Assembly (NCBI GenBank): GCA_922989275.2
Contig: OV277862.1
Location: forward strand, 66,787,832-66,851,831
DNA length: 64,000 bases
Reading direction: 5' to 3'
Source of the DNA: Gari tellinella
Taxonomy: Eukaryota; Mollusca; Bivalvia; Cardiida; Psammobiidae
The stretch's first letter is position 1. Every line of letters starts with the position of its first letter. Positions 37,201 to 44,639 of the stretch are shown piece after piece. A program made the position numbers and the translations under genes. The notes under the pieces were generated by a model, which was given only the letters and a program-made list of their open reading frames with translations, had not been told where the DNA came from and did no database searches.

Positions 37201-40200
37201 TCAGTGGCGGATAAAACTTCTGGAAAAACAACTGAAAACAAAAACAAACACTCAGTGTGACTTAACTCATTACCCTATAGATATATCTTTTATGCTTTTA
37301 ATTTAATTCTCCACTAACACCCTGTTTACACAGAGCCATCGGTGATAGATCGGTAGTTTTTTTAGCCAAACTAGGGAGGGGACCGATGATAACCTATTTA
37401 CCACCGACATCACTTATTGGCCACCTGTTTTCCACCTGTCAATAGCTATTGGGTAAAGATGAGTTTCGTCGGGGAAAAATAACCGATAGGGAATTTTAAA
37501 CGTGTTTAAAATTCTCGATCAGTTAAACTTTTTTTACAAATAACCAAATGACAACCTGTCTGCTACTGATATCACCGATGAGCCACCGATAAGCCATGGA
37601 TAAACCCCCGATTAACAGATACTAACCACCGATGAAAAAAGATGAGATTTTAAAACAATTGAACAATTATTCATCACCGATATCCGTTTACACAGAAAGC
37701 CTGAAGTTAAATCACTTATGACAACCGATCAAAACAGCAAATAATTAGACTGATTGGGTACTGATTTAAGCCCGACCGTCTGTGTAAACAGGGCATAAAG
37801 AAAATGGGTCCTCTTTATACTGTAAGGAATATGCAGCTTACAATGAATTTTCTATATCCTAGCAGATGGTAACTTAAAGCAGGCTGAAAGTAAAGCAGAA
37901 TGTTCCTTATCGGTACATAAACTGTTTCTTGTTTTGAAGACAAGTAACTATTTGAAGCAGGTTGAAAGTAAAGCAGAATGCACCAAAAGGCACATTCTGC
38001 TTTACTTTCAGCCTGCTTTAAGCTACCATCTCATGATCTGCTAGGATATAGAAAATATTTCTTATGGTGTGTATTCATGGCTGTATAGTTGAGGAATGAA
38101 TTAAATGCGTTAAAAGGTGTATCTAGGAAATACATGAATTATATATGAATTAAAATTGAGTTATACAAGGGTGAATAATCCTTATTTGCCTTATGTTTCT
38201 TGACTTGTTTCAAAATGTGGCTAAGATTTTACACCAAACACATATTTTCTGAAATTGTTTTGTTCATAACTTGTCATTACATTATATTTACATTCACCCT
38301 GTAAAGTCTTTATGTAATCGTATTAAAAATATGCAGGCCATTTCTCAATGAACCTACAAATCGAAACTGGTTCCAGCAAGTTAGAAAGAGGGCAAAGTCT
38401 CTGCCGGACAGATACCGACCTAGCGACCAGCTAATGGTTGCTATGGCGTGTAATTAGGCTGAAATAAACATGCACGACCTACTTTTTAAAATATGCTTTA
38501 TTAATAGATATTCAAGTTTCATTGTTTATTTTTAATGTCTTCTAAGTGTTCATTAAACACACAGCGACAGTTTACTGGGTAAAAACTTGACTTTGTAATA
38601 AACTCCGAAACATGTATTTTGGACTACTTTTTATACCGCATATTATAGAGATCTAATGGCTGTTACATCAAGGATTACATATATCAGACCTAATTGGCGG
38701 GTATATGATATATTCATATACATGAAAATAAATCTGGTAAAATACACATTAAAGGGACTCGCAACCGGATGGTGTACTTGTCAAAATAAAATAAAATACT
38801 CAAATAAAAGCAAATTTGTGGCATTATTTGGCTTCTGACATTAGAAAAATATGATCAGTTAAAAAAAAGTCTCAAGAATCGGCACCGAATCTTAGTTTTT
38901 TAAGATATTTTCCATCGTTTTTCTATAGCGTTAGCTAACGGTATAGTTGTTGTTGTTGCTTCTTTACACGGGCTCAGACATAAACCCGAGACGAATAAAG
39001 TAGTAAAAGTACTATCGATCGCTACTAGTGAAGTACGTTAATTCGCTTCTATAGATATAGAGAGCGCTGGTAGCCGAGATAGTATAGGAGCTTCCTCATT
39101 TTTTCACGTTTCTCTCCGCATGGAGGGTCACGGGTTCGAATCCCATCAGGGCTTCTTCTTTTTCTTTTTTTTTGAAATGGATTTTTTAACAGAATTTATT
39201 ATCCTAAACTAAATCTTACCCATTTATATAAGCATTTGACATATATTTACAAATTACTATTTTTAATGCTAAATCCGGTTGCGAGCCTCTTTAAATTGAC
39301 AAGACAGAAAATAAATATATAAATATAAGGAATAAACAACATCTTTTTGCCGTTCACGCGGTATGAAGACATTAGCTTCCCAGGGTAAGTTTATCGTAAA
39401 CTCCCATCGGGCGTTTACGAAACTTACCCTCTGCGAAGCTAATGTGTTCATACAGTCATGAATGGCAAAAAGATATAATATGTAACTTTGAAAAAACCCA
39501 GCAGAGAACGATTTTAAGCAGTCAATATTGCAGCAGTGGAAGTGTTAGATATAATTGTCTTGTTTGGGTAACAGTGGCAAGCATTGTTGTAAGAAGGGAA
39601 TTCTTGTTTGGAGGGCCGTTGTAGGGAGGGGCCACTGTATATGGCACCCACATTAAGGAGTGGCACCCTAATAACAGATAAAGTACAATGACTTACAATG
39701 GCAACAGTTTCTGAGTTGAGGATTTCTTTGGGAGACAATACAACATAGTAGGCCCAGTTGACCAGTGTAAACTCCACAGTGATAATAAATAAACTCAGGT
39801 AGATTGCCCGTGGCAAATCTCTGCAATATAAAACAAACTGAATCTTCATAATGTATTTCATCTTTTTGTCTTTGCAATGAAATGCAGATAATTCTGTTTG
39901 ACCCTTTACCCCATAAATATGCCTTTTAATGCCTCTAATTTATTCCTTCACTGAAGAAAATAGTTCAAATTTATATAGAGGTGAATATATTTTCAATAAT
40001 CTAGTAGATGGTAGCTTAAAGCAGGCTGGAAGTAAAGCAGAATGTGCCTTAAGGCAAATTCTGCTTTACTTTCAACCTGCTTTAAGTTATCACCTATCTT
40101 CAATACTAGAAACACGCCTGGGGGTAAATGGTTAATCCTTCCTGCCACAGAAGCATCTCTATCTACGGTATTCCTAAATTAGCACAACACATAATTATAC

Positions 40201-43200
40201 ACTATAATAAATGGTGTTGAATACTTGTGACAGTTTAAAACAATAATCTAATACATAAATCTAAAAAAAGTGCCAAAAGCCAAATTGTGATACTGTATAC
40301 TTAAATTAAGTCCTAAATCTAATTCTTAAAGTAACATACATGCTCATTAGTACATTAACGTAAGAAAAATACTTGCCCAAAGACATTGACCAAAGCCAAT
40401 ATCGATGCCAGGGTAATTACAAAAGTGCCCAGATTCTTTAGATAGGCGAGCTAAAATAGACATACCCTGATCAGACACGCCTTCAGGAACTGTCTAATCT
40501 AGGTCTACACTGTTTTAAAAAAGCATCAATATATACTATATGCAGAAGAAAGGTTAATCTTTGGGATATTGGTATGTCTAATGAAAGTCTACAGCAAACA
40601 ATTTTACCTGCCAGGGTCCTTGGCCTCTTCCATCAGGTTTGTTATTATTTGCCTAAAAAGAAATTAAAATACCGGTATGACAGTTAAGTACATGCAACTT
40701 TAAAATTATTCTTCCCTGGAACTTAAAACCATTCCAGTTTCTACTTAAGTCAGGGCTACAAATAGAGAGAGAGTAAACTGAACAAATCAAACATTTTCTC
40801 GCTCATTTCAGCATCAAATCCTATGGTGTTACTACTCAATAAAATTGTCTCAAAGAGACGATTTTAATGAGTAGTGACACCATAGGATTTAATGCAGAAA
40901 TAACAGTTTAGTTTTTGAAATACTCCCCTTATCTAGACTCTATTAATTTTATCATTTACAGCTGTATTCTACAATAAGCAATCCTGATTTAAGGGCTCCT
41001 ACAGGAGCATTCTGATCTGGGTCTACACTGTTGGACAAGTGTACTTATCACAGGAAAACTGTATGTAAAGCATGAGTATACTTATGACTATAGGGTCTAA
41101 TGGGTTAAACAGTAGAATAAATACAATATAATTCAACCTGTTTTAAGTGGTCATCTATCTTTAATACTAGAAATAGGCTGTACATGTAGTGGGGTTAAGG
41201 GTTTAGTGTCTACCTGTCTTAAAACTCTGCTAACAAGCTGTTAGGGAAACTATAAATACAGGTTTGCCTGAACAGTAAGACCACTCTATTACGAGCACTA
41301 AATTAACAGGTGTTTGCAAAAGATGACTGCTTAAAGCAAGGTGACAGTAAAACAGAAAGCTCCTCAATTAGCCGTCATTTTAGTGGTTGTTAATTGTTAT
41401 ACAGAGGTTCTACTATATATTATGATCATATTATATACTGAAAAACATACATGTCAGTTTGGACAAGTGTTACAATTTCTCCTTTATAAAGATAAACAGC
41501 AACAAATTTCATTACCATCCTCCATATGTGAAGACTGAGAATAGAAAGCCCATGGCCACCACTGGCATACTCTGACTTGTACCTTCCCAAACATCTTCCA
41601 ACCCTTGAGCAACATCACCTGGTATGATAAGTATACAGACATTACATTTTACCCATTACCCCATAGCCATAACCTGTTTCTTGTTTAACTCGTTGAGCCC
41701 AATTGACGCATATATGCGTCCTTTACCAAAAGTGTACCTGTGAAGAGTACCCTTGTCCTATGCAAACAGTGACATTCCTAATCAGAGGGCTCAGTAACAC
41801 CATAGAAGTTGGTGCTGAAATAAGGGGAAATAAGGGGGAAAATGTTGGATTTGTTCGGCTTACTCCCTCTTATCTGGAGCCATGTAGGATTACAATTAAC
41901 CCATTACCCCCACCATAATAGCCTGTTTCTAGTATTGAAGACACATGACCACTTAAAGCAGATTGAAAGTAAAGCAGAATGTGCCTTAAGGCACATTCTG
42001 CTTTACTTTCAACCTGCTTTAAGCTAATATCTGCTAGAATAAAGAAAATATTTCTGATAGTTCATATTCTTGACTGTATAAATTGGAACTATTTTCTTCA
42101 GTGGAAGAATAAATTATAGGCGTTAAAAGGTGTATTTATGGGGGAATGGGTTAACTTATTATTAAGTTACCTTGAGTAAACTTGAAGACTCCACAAACAA
42201 CTATAAGGAGTAGGGAGAGCACCTTTGTAGTGGTTAAAATTGTCTGAATCTTTGTCACCAACTTCACATACACACAATTTATCACTACAAATGTCACTGA
42301 AAAAGAAAAGAAATATGCCAAAATATGAGTCACACTGAGAATTTGAACAAAATTTCCAGAGATGTTTCGCGGCCATAAGAAACAAAATAGAGACTGAAAC
42401 AGAACTAAAACAGTTATGAGCACATCTTTACTTGGACGTTGGTAGGAATGCATCCTAGCAAGTTAAATAAAGATATGTCAAGTGGTTCAGAGAAATAGTC
42501 TGAACATTAATACTTATTAAGATGATTTCGGTACAGGAATTACAGTATTTTAATTAGAGTGCTCTTTCTCTGCAAGGATACCCAATGGGAGACAAAAATT
42601 GTGTGTTGTTCGGAGGGAGTTGTTATAGGGAGGGAAAATTAAGACTTGGCTTATATTGCAAACAGCTTGAATCAAGATCAAGACTAGAAACATGTGACAT
42701 GGTTAGGCAGTGTCTACAGTTCCGGGCTGGTTCATAATCAGTACATCATTACATGAACATTATTACTGAACACCTTTAACTCAAAATTTCAAATGACACA
42801 CCATTTTGTGCCTCTAAATTATATGATCAGACAAGCTAATATAAAAACTGGAAGTGGGAATTTCAAGCTGTTTGTGAACAAATTATCAGATGATCGCCAG
42901 TACATGCAATTACATGTATTAATACTATTATTATCTATTTTATTGAACACCAGAAACTGTAGTAATTAAATCCTATATGTCTCGGTACCGAACCTTAAAC
43001 ACAGTTGGGGAGATTAATTTGTAGTCAGCCACCTAGTCGGTAGAGCATCGGAACGGTATCCGAAGGTCCCGGGTTCGAGTCCCGATCAGGCTGCATATTT
43101 TTCTCCCCCTATGACATTTGGCGCCCAACAAGGGACTATGAATGTTATTGCATGGTTGGCTTAACAGCGCCTGCATACAATGTATGTAACATAGACTAAC

Positions 43201-44631
43201 TCACAATTGAACCTGTAACTTTCATGTAGGTTAATTCAAAGACGAATTTCAATTTCATGGGGAAGTATATCACGGTACCAAACCTAACACAGTTGGAGAG
43301 ATTAATTTGTAGTCAGCCGGCTATTCGGTTGATAGAGCGTCGGAACAGTATACGAAGGTCCTGGGCTCAAGCCCAGGTCAGGCTTCTTATTTTTCTCCCC
43401 GTGCGACATATATCAGGGCTCGGGTGACAGACTAAGCGTGCCACTGCCTAAGTGTCCCACTGCATAAGTGTACCATTTCTAGACTAAGTGTGCCACCTAT
43501 GAAATTATATAGGGTAGATCTGTTGGGTGGTCAACAATGTGATGTGTTAATTACACTTAATAGTTAATTGTTCGCTAACTAGTGTGGTTTTAACAGGCAT
43601 CCAAACTGCGACCAAGTTTGGATCCTAATGACATTTAACACATATAGGTGTGAAATAAACAAATGCTAAAATACTTTTTACTTTCATTTTGTGTGCTGTA
43701 CTAAAATGGATTAGATCTACAGTGTTGGATATATATCATATTCTTTCAAGGAGAAAAGTGAATAAGTGTGATAAAGTGGAACATCTAATTTCCAAGTTTG
43801 TACATTTAACTTCATGTTTTTAACACCTAAGGTTCAATATTTCACAATTTCACCTCTTTAATACATTGTTATGAAAAATATAATGTGATAACATAATATA
43901 TGGTACAGTATTAAATATTCCGCTATATAATTCATATGTGGCACGCTTAGTCCTGAAATGGCACACTTAGACCCGGTACGCTTAGTCAGTGGCACGCTTA
44001 GTCTATAACTCTCAGGGCTCAGCTCAGGCTAAATATCTGGACCTTAGAGTAACAGAAAACATAGCGCTTCAGACTCCCTTTCTGGATTTATGGGCCTTTA
44101 ATGGTAGACACTAGTAAATACTACTTTTATAAAATATAAGTGTAGTTGCACATTCATAACTTATTCCCAGCCCAATTATTTACCTATCAACCAAGCTGCA
44201 AGAACTTTCACAGCAGCAACGGGTGGGTTGCAATCCGGATAAAATGGTTTTGTGATGTAACTTGCCGCTGTATATCCCATGACAGCCCAGAAAGGTCCGG
44301 TTATCAATAACAGATAACCCCACAATGTCATGAAACCCAAAAATTCCCCAAATACTTGTCTTATATAGGCATACGGTCCCCCTGCCTTAGGAAACATCGT
44401 TGCCAGTTCCGTAAAGCAGAGAGCTATACATAGGTTCATCAGTCCACCTAACACCCACAGTATGAGAGACAGACCCACAGAACCAGTGTATCGCAGGATT
44501 GCTGTAGGTGCTACAAACACGGAGATGTGACCAGTCACTGCGCACAGTATTGAAACCGTGTGCAACATGTTGATCGACTTTTTCATGCGTATCTGCTCAA
44601 TAACAACAACTGGGGACGCTGTCTCGGCCAT
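10087..44631 (-). CDS. SLC7/LAT-family amino-acid transporter light chain, nine exons
   Basis: Predicted plasma-membrane amino-acid exchanger subunit of the heteromeric (LAT) branch of SLC7. Exons on the minus strand, in transcript order: 44631-44184, 42296-42171, 41618-41516, 40652-40608, 39820-39697, 37219-37128, 36115-36019, 13062-12913, 10264-10087. Every intron has GT/AG ends and all nine phases agree, giving about 454 codons. Visible motifs are TGSVGLSLI after TM1, PKAGGPYAYI (TM2-3), PFYPDC with Cys134 at the position of the heavy-chain disulfide cysteine, FTYGGW in TM6, EEAKDPGRDLPRAI after TM6, and RPYK before the last helices. The family usually runs 480-510 residues, so a short C-terminal piece is unassigned: exon 9 either splices at a strong GTAAGT or reads on to a stop at 10073-10075 (ending MGKSK). 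The TM1 GSG motif is replaced by HIS. The subtype is not resolved. Family assignment is secure; transport substrate is not visible. Confidence 0.93.
10289..12502. mobile_element. Family D MITE split by a core-repeat element
   Basis: Left end CAGTGTTCCCTCTCTAC with TA at 10287-10288; right end GTAGAGAGGAAGGGCTG with TA at 12503-12504. The H1 core-repeat element (10466-12325) interrupts it: flanking TTTTGACAGAA and ATAATGACGAG together match the uninterrupted copy near 36930. A CAAACAGCTTG hairpin lies at 12340-12404. Confidence 0.82.
10466..12325 (+). mobile_element. H1: core-repeat interspersed element (pearl/HINE-like)
   Basis: The 5' end reads ACAAGAGCGTGTCCCAG followed by AATGCCCCCG. Then come about ten core units of roughly 145 bp (landmark TATGGTTGGAAAGGTCTT), alternating in two versions, then CAGACAGACGGACAGAC. 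The 3' end is a hairpin and GGGGGCATAAAAA. ATGCCCCC near the start and GGGGGCAT at the end form a subterminal inverted repeat. The minus-strand ORFs within it (70-100 codons) are by-products of the repeats. No transposase. Confidence 0.88.
12913..13062 (-). CDS. SLC7 exon 8 (TM10)
   Basis: 150 nt, phase 0 on both sides. Encodes SLWSFVVLFSGGLFMMIELI and on to SALLYLRWTSPHTHRPYK. This matches the INYFSFxxWL...MIWLRxRxPELxRPIK segment and joins exon 7 without a gap in the family alignment, although 23 kb separates them. Confidence 0.92.
13140..13612. mobile_element. Family A MITE with nested family B at 13336-13586
   Basis: The A hairpin arm (GCTTAAAGCAGACTGAAAG, about 13270) is broken at its TTAA by a family B element with TTAA at 13336-13339 and 13583-13586 and the GGGCTCCTTACGGAGCCC centre. 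The A sequence resumes as GATTGCCTATCTTCAAAC. Confidence 0.8.
13613..14196. other. Intron sequence without recognised feature
   Basis: Part of SLC7 intron 7. I see no repeat, RNA gene or exon here. A 65-codon ORF at 14084-14281 runs into the H2 element and looks accidental. Confidence 0.5.
14197..15358 (+). mobile_element. H2: left half of a core-repeat element
   Basis: Same 5' end as H1 (ACAAGAGCGTGTCCCAG) and several 145-bp core units, but it stops inside a core unit at about 15358 (after AAAGGCCCAGGT). The missing right part is exactly what is found at 34672-35083. Confidence 0.85.
15900..16239 (+). mobile_element. H7: 3' part of a third core-repeat family
   Basis: Contains CTAAATGACCTTGACCTTTG, ACAGACAAACAGACAG, and a 3' hairpin GCCCCCGACTAAGTCGTG followed by GCGGGGCATAAAAA. 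Its relative H8 lies in an ATP9 intron at 57966-58520. The 5' limit is unclear. Confidence 0.7.
16840..17572 (+). mobile_element. H9: fourth core-repeat family
   Basis: About four units of roughly 155-160 bp, with the landmark GCATATTTGAGTACATCAAG near 16850 (decayed), 17022, 17183 and 17341. Then GACGGACGAACAAACGAACA and a hairpin ACCACCTTTAGAGGTGGGC ending CGTATAAAA. The 5' end is not resolved. Confidence 0.75.
17881..18919. mobile_element. Pair of family E ends flanking a HARBI1-like fragment
   Basis: Left CAGGGCTCCGCATAAG and right CTTATGTGGAGCCCTG are inverted. Internal sequence at 18741-18918 is itself a near-complete family E MITE (CAGGGTTTCAGATAA to GGAGCCCTG), so the outer pair may be two copies rather than one element. 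No matching target duplication was seen. Confidence 0.55.
18141..18446 (-). pseudogene. HARBI1-like (PIF/Harbinger) transposase C-terminal fragment
   Basis: A 101-codon minus-strand reading frame. Its middle, RPVESLMHMITINYVCTIYC and RIIIACVVFHNQCNFWNVSL followed by PEV, resembles the end of the DDE nuclease of PIF/Harbinger proteins (RF...L...CKIIxACxVLHNxC...N...LPE). The rest of the nuclease and its catalytic residues are missing and no start is convincing, so this is a remnant. It lies in the 23-kb SLC7 intron, antisense-free with respect to the host gene (same strand). Confidence 0.5.
19668..21060 (+). mobile_element. H4: core-repeat element with 160-bp units
   Basis: The 5' end is ACAAGAGGGCCTGAACTTC, then GATATCGCTCACC. 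Core units of about 160 bp have the landmark TTTTCAGCAATTCAAAGG near 20024, 20181, 20342, 20502, 20663 and 20823. Then a GACGGATGACGGACGAC tract and the first arm of the 3' hairpin (GCTCACCCTGAGCTAGC); the second arm is lost. Confidence 0.9.
21153..21343 (-). CDS. Possible orphan exon of unknown protein
   Basis: A minus-strand open stretch ending in a good donor (ATAAG/GTAAAT). It encodes LYGTTALNGSFSSKHRWMMR and on to LTWYQTFQGEFNSHTIR. A stop lies just upstream, so an exon would have to begin at an internal AG near 21350. The composition looks protein-like and is not part of any repeat recognised here. I do not recognise the family, and no partner exon was found. It could be an exon of a gene nested in, or carried with, the 19-kb block. 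Confidence 0.3.
22560..23256 (+). repeat. Left LTR (697 bp)
   Basis: Begins TGTGACAGAG and ends CCCCGGTGATA. About 99% identical to the right LTR. Confidence 0.93.
23257..26412 (+). other. LTR-element interior, no pol gene
   Basis: A strongly purine-biased plus strand. The longest plus-strand frame of note is 23515-23739 (74 codons, rich in E, G and D, starting MKQEVYGGGVRSFNS), which could be a gag leftover but matches nothing I know. Minus-strand frames of 160 and 115 codons at 23323-23813 overlap it and are F/S-rich, as expected from antisense purine tracts. Confidence 0.6.
26413..27107 (+). repeat. Right LTR (695 bp)
   Basis: Same ends as the left LTR. Differences include ACACTTAAT versus ACCCTTAAT, one lost G in CCAATGCCAAG, and a changed stretch just before ACACCCC. 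Confidence 0.93.
27593..28645. mobile_element. TT1: TTAA-flanked element with tRNA-Ala-like insert
   Basis: TTAA at 27593-27596 and 28642-28645 inside an H5 core unit; the unit reads through if the element is removed. Interior 1045 bp. Ends GGTGGTTCGCGGG and the complement of GGTGATTCGAC. An older copy with 75-80% similarity lies at 44812-45826. No transposase frame. Carries a tRNA-like sequence at 28441-28515. Confidence 0.88.
28441..28515 (-). other. tRNA-like sequence (Ala-type anticodon loop)
   Basis: On the minus strand: box A TAGCGCAGTTG (28507-28497), anticodon loop CTTGCAA with anticodon TGC (28481-28479), and box B GGTTCGATTCC (28463-28453). The anticodon and acceptor stems are imperfect, so it is probably not a working tRNA, but both Pol III promoter boxes are intact. 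Confidence 0.7.
29189..30419. other. Intron sequence with weak repeat traces
   Basis: A GACGTCA-containing stretch lies near 29340-29550, and a decayed family B centre (AAACAGTGTTGCTCCAGATC) near 30265. A 65-codon ORF at 29656-29853 is leucine-rich but has no recognised relatives. No gene is supported. Confidence 0.45.
30420..31080 (+). mobile_element. H6: core-repeat element, 3' truncated
   Basis: 5' end ACAAGAGGGCCTGAAGGCCC as in H5, followed by about two core units, then breaks after GGGGTGTAAACACTC without microsatellite or 3' hairpin. Confidence 0.85.
31295..33236. mobile_element. Two-kilobase element with about 73-bp imperfect TIRs
   Basis: Left end (about 31295-31370) and right end (about 33162-33236) are inverted. 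Both contain TATAAAAGGAAGTGGCTA-like starts, a CCGGTTCCGG palindrome, GCTAGCC, and CTAGACGTCCGGAATA. Interior CpG is higher than in surrounding DNA. No transposase is recognised. A CAGGGGTGT-ended element (31389-32210) is nested inside. Confidence 0.75.
31389..32210. mobile_element. hAT-like element with CAGGGGTGT ends
   Basis: Left CAGGGGTGTCAAATTCCACT and right TTTTTACACCCCTG. GGGCGAGTGG/GCGAGTAG motifs recur near both ends. The flanks AGCATATA and ATATACTG share only part of an 8-bp duplication, so hAT membership rests on the termini. Confidence 0.6.
33400..33512 (+). repeat. Possible 3' tail of a non-LTR retroelement
   Basis: TTCTCAATAAACGTGTTTATG followed by repeated GAATCT units looks like the 3' terminus of a 5'-truncated LINE with a short tandem tail. 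Too short to classify. A hairpin GTTGGAGCC...GGCTCCAA lies at 33566-33618. Confidence 0.4.
34193..34396. repeat. 111-112 bp tandem duplication
   Basis: TCGGCTTTCCCCG occurs at 34193 and 34304; TAAAACGGACATCAGCGATT ends both units. The two units are almost identical across CGATCGAAACTATTGGC and GGACAGGACCGAGTATGC. GC and CpG content are above the surroundings. Confidence 0.9.
34672..35083 (+). mobile_element. H3: right half of the H2-type core-repeat element
   Basis: Starts abruptly inside a core unit (TCAAAAATGCAAAAG) and continues through core units, CAGACAGACGGACAGAC, and a 3' hairpin CCCCCGAATCGTAGATTCTG ending GGGGGCATAAAAA. It picks up just where H2 stops at 15358, in the same orientation. 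Confidence 0.85.
35135..35375. mobile_element. Family A MITE, intact ends
   Basis: TTAA at 35135-35138 and 35372-35375. Left end CCTATTACCCCATAGAAG, right end CAGGTAAAGGG. A partial inverted second copy follows at about 35417-35565. Confidence 0.85.
35660..36001. mobile_element. Family D MITE ending next to SLC7 exon 7 donor
   Basis: Left end TACAGTGCTCCCTCTCTAC at 35658; the right end is decayed (GTAGAGCAGGAGCACTT, about 36000). The exon 7 donor starts at 36018, so only about 17 bp separate them. Confidence 0.75.
36019..36115 (-). CDS. SLC7 exon 7 (TM9 entry)
   Basis: 97 nt. Encodes RVLFAGARNGQAPVVFCM and then INTKFFTPWPAVVLL, matching the LFFVGSREGHLP...PVPSLVF region. The donor GTAAGT opens the 23-kb intron, and another family D MITE ends about 18 bp inside it. 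Confidence 0.93.
36740..37108. mobile_element. Family D MITE next to SLC7 exon 6 donor
   Basis: TACAGTGCTCCCTCTCTAC at the left; GGGAGGGAGCACTG ends at 37108, about 19 bp from the exon 6 boundary at 37128. Contains half of the CAAACAGTTTG hairpin family. Confidence 0.82.
37128..37219 (-). CDS. SLC7 exon 6 (TM8)
   Basis: 92 nt, phase 0 in, phase 2 out. Encodes KFYPPLKSVISVLVAITAIG and then VLNASILGHSR, equivalent to the FGSVNGSLFTSSR segment. A family D MITE begins about 19 bp past the donor. Confidence 0.9.
37315..37798. mobile_element. Harbinger-like MITE with TAA target duplication
   Basis: Interior 37318-37795 (478 bp), ends CACCCTGTTTACACAGA and TCTGTGTAAACAGGGCA, TAA on each side. It splits a family A MITE whose intact form reads CTCCACTGAAGAAAATAG, giving an empty-site comparison. 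The inside is rich in ACCGAT-type motifs. Confidence 0.8.
38749..39294. mobile_element. TT2: TTAA-flanked element with 18-bp TIRs and tRNA-like insert
   Basis: TTAA at 38749-38752 and 39291-39294; interior 538 bp. TIRs AGGGACTCGCAACCGGAT and complement of ATCCGGTTGCGAGCCTCT match at 16 of 18. A class-II-like tRNA sequence sits at 39064-39155. No coding frame of note. Confidence 0.88.
39064..39155 (+). other. tRNA-like sequence (Ser/Leu-type, long variable region)
   Basis: Starts GCGCTGGTAGCCGAGATAG (box A-like) and has box B GGTTCGAATCC at 39133-39143, followed by a T-rich stretch that could terminate Pol III. The anticodon arm is not clear, so I read it as tRNA-derived rather than a functional tRNA. 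Confidence 0.65.
39697..39820 (-). CDS. SLC7 exon 5 (TM7 region)
   Basis: 124 nt. Encodes DLPRAIYLSLFIITVEFTLV and then NWAYYVVLSPKEILNSETVA, the family's LPRAI and LSxEExLxSxAVA signature. The end of a family D MITE lies about 50 bp beyond its donor. Confidence 0.93.
39898..40135. mobile_element. Family A MITE
   Basis: TTGA (from TTAA) at 39898-39901 and TTAA at 40132-40135. Ends CCCTTTACCCCATAAATA and CTGGGGGTAAATGG. Located in SLC7 intron 4. Confidence 0.82.
40608..40652 (-). CDS. SLC7 exon 4 (45-nt exon after TM6)
   Basis: A 45-nt exon, too short for ordinary ORF scanning, recognised by its splice sites and phase. With its neighbours it encodes WQIITNLMEEAKDPGR, matching the family's WNxLNxVTEExxxPxR segment. 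Acceptor TTTTTAG, donor CAG/GTAAAA. Confidence 0.9.
41516..41618 (-). CDS. SLC7 exon 3 (extracellular loop and TM6)
   Basis: 103 nt, phase 1 in, phase 2 out. Encodes GDVAQGLEDVWEGTSQS followed by VAMGFLFSVFTYGGW. The FTYGGW motif is the unwound part of TM6, which holds the gating aromatic residue in LAT1. Confidence 0.92.
41896..42154. mobile_element. Family A MITE, inverted, beside SLC7 exon 2
   Basis: TTAA at 41896-41899 and 42151-42154. Ends CCCATTACCCCCACC and GGGGGAATGGG. Its right end is about 17 bp from the exon 2 boundary at 42171. Confidence 0.88.
42171..42296 (-). CDS. SLC7 exon 2 (TM4-TM5)
   Basis: 126 nt, entered and left in phase 1. Encodes VTFVVINCVYVKLVTKIQ and then TTTKVLSLLLIVVCG, matching the NCxxVxxxxxVQ...AKLLAL region of LAT proteins. 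The acceptor has a strong pyrimidine tract (CTTTTCTTTTTCAG). A TTAA-flanked MITE ends only about 17 bp past the donor. Confidence 0.92.
42975..43410 (+). repeat. Tandem pair of tRNA-derived repeat units
   Basis: Two copies begin CGGTACC(G/A)AACC...ACACAGTTGG and continue GAGATTAATTTGTAGTCAGCC into tRNA-like parts at 43025-43094 and 43313-43385, then ATTTTTCTCCCC. The first has an intact box B (GGTTCGAGTCC at 43072-43082); in the second it is GGCTCAAGCCC. Spacing is about 288 bp. Likely a SINE-like family. Confidence 0.75.
43420..44020. repeat. AT-rich element bounded by GTGGCACGCTTAGTC-type motifs
   Basis: Near the left edge are GACTAAGCGTGCCACTG, TAAGTGTCCCACTG and ACTAAGTGTGCCACC; near the right edge are GTGGCACGCTTAGTCC and GTGGCACGCTTAGTCTA. 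These inverted, multiply repeated termini suggest a MITE with subterminal repeats. No coding capacity. Confidence 0.6.
44184..44631 (-). CDS. SLC7 exon 1 (start codon, TM1-TM4 region)
   Basis: 448 nt, codons 1-149 plus one base. The ATG at 44631-44629 lies in a good context (A at -3, G at +4) and opens with MAETASPVVV. It contains TM1 with the altered GHISVFVAPT stretch, the TGSVGLSLI loop, PKAGGPYAYI and Cys134 in PFYPDC. The donor GTAAAT follows position 44184. The start is preferred because no in-frame extension upstream resembles the family. Confidence 0.93.
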
Positions 44632-44639
44632 TTTCCTAT

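Noticed and set aside
43025..43094. Functional tRNA gene
   Set aside because: Box A and B are good, but the anticodon loop lacks U33 and has irregular length, and a second mutated copy with the same leader follows, so a tRNA-derived repeat is more likely.
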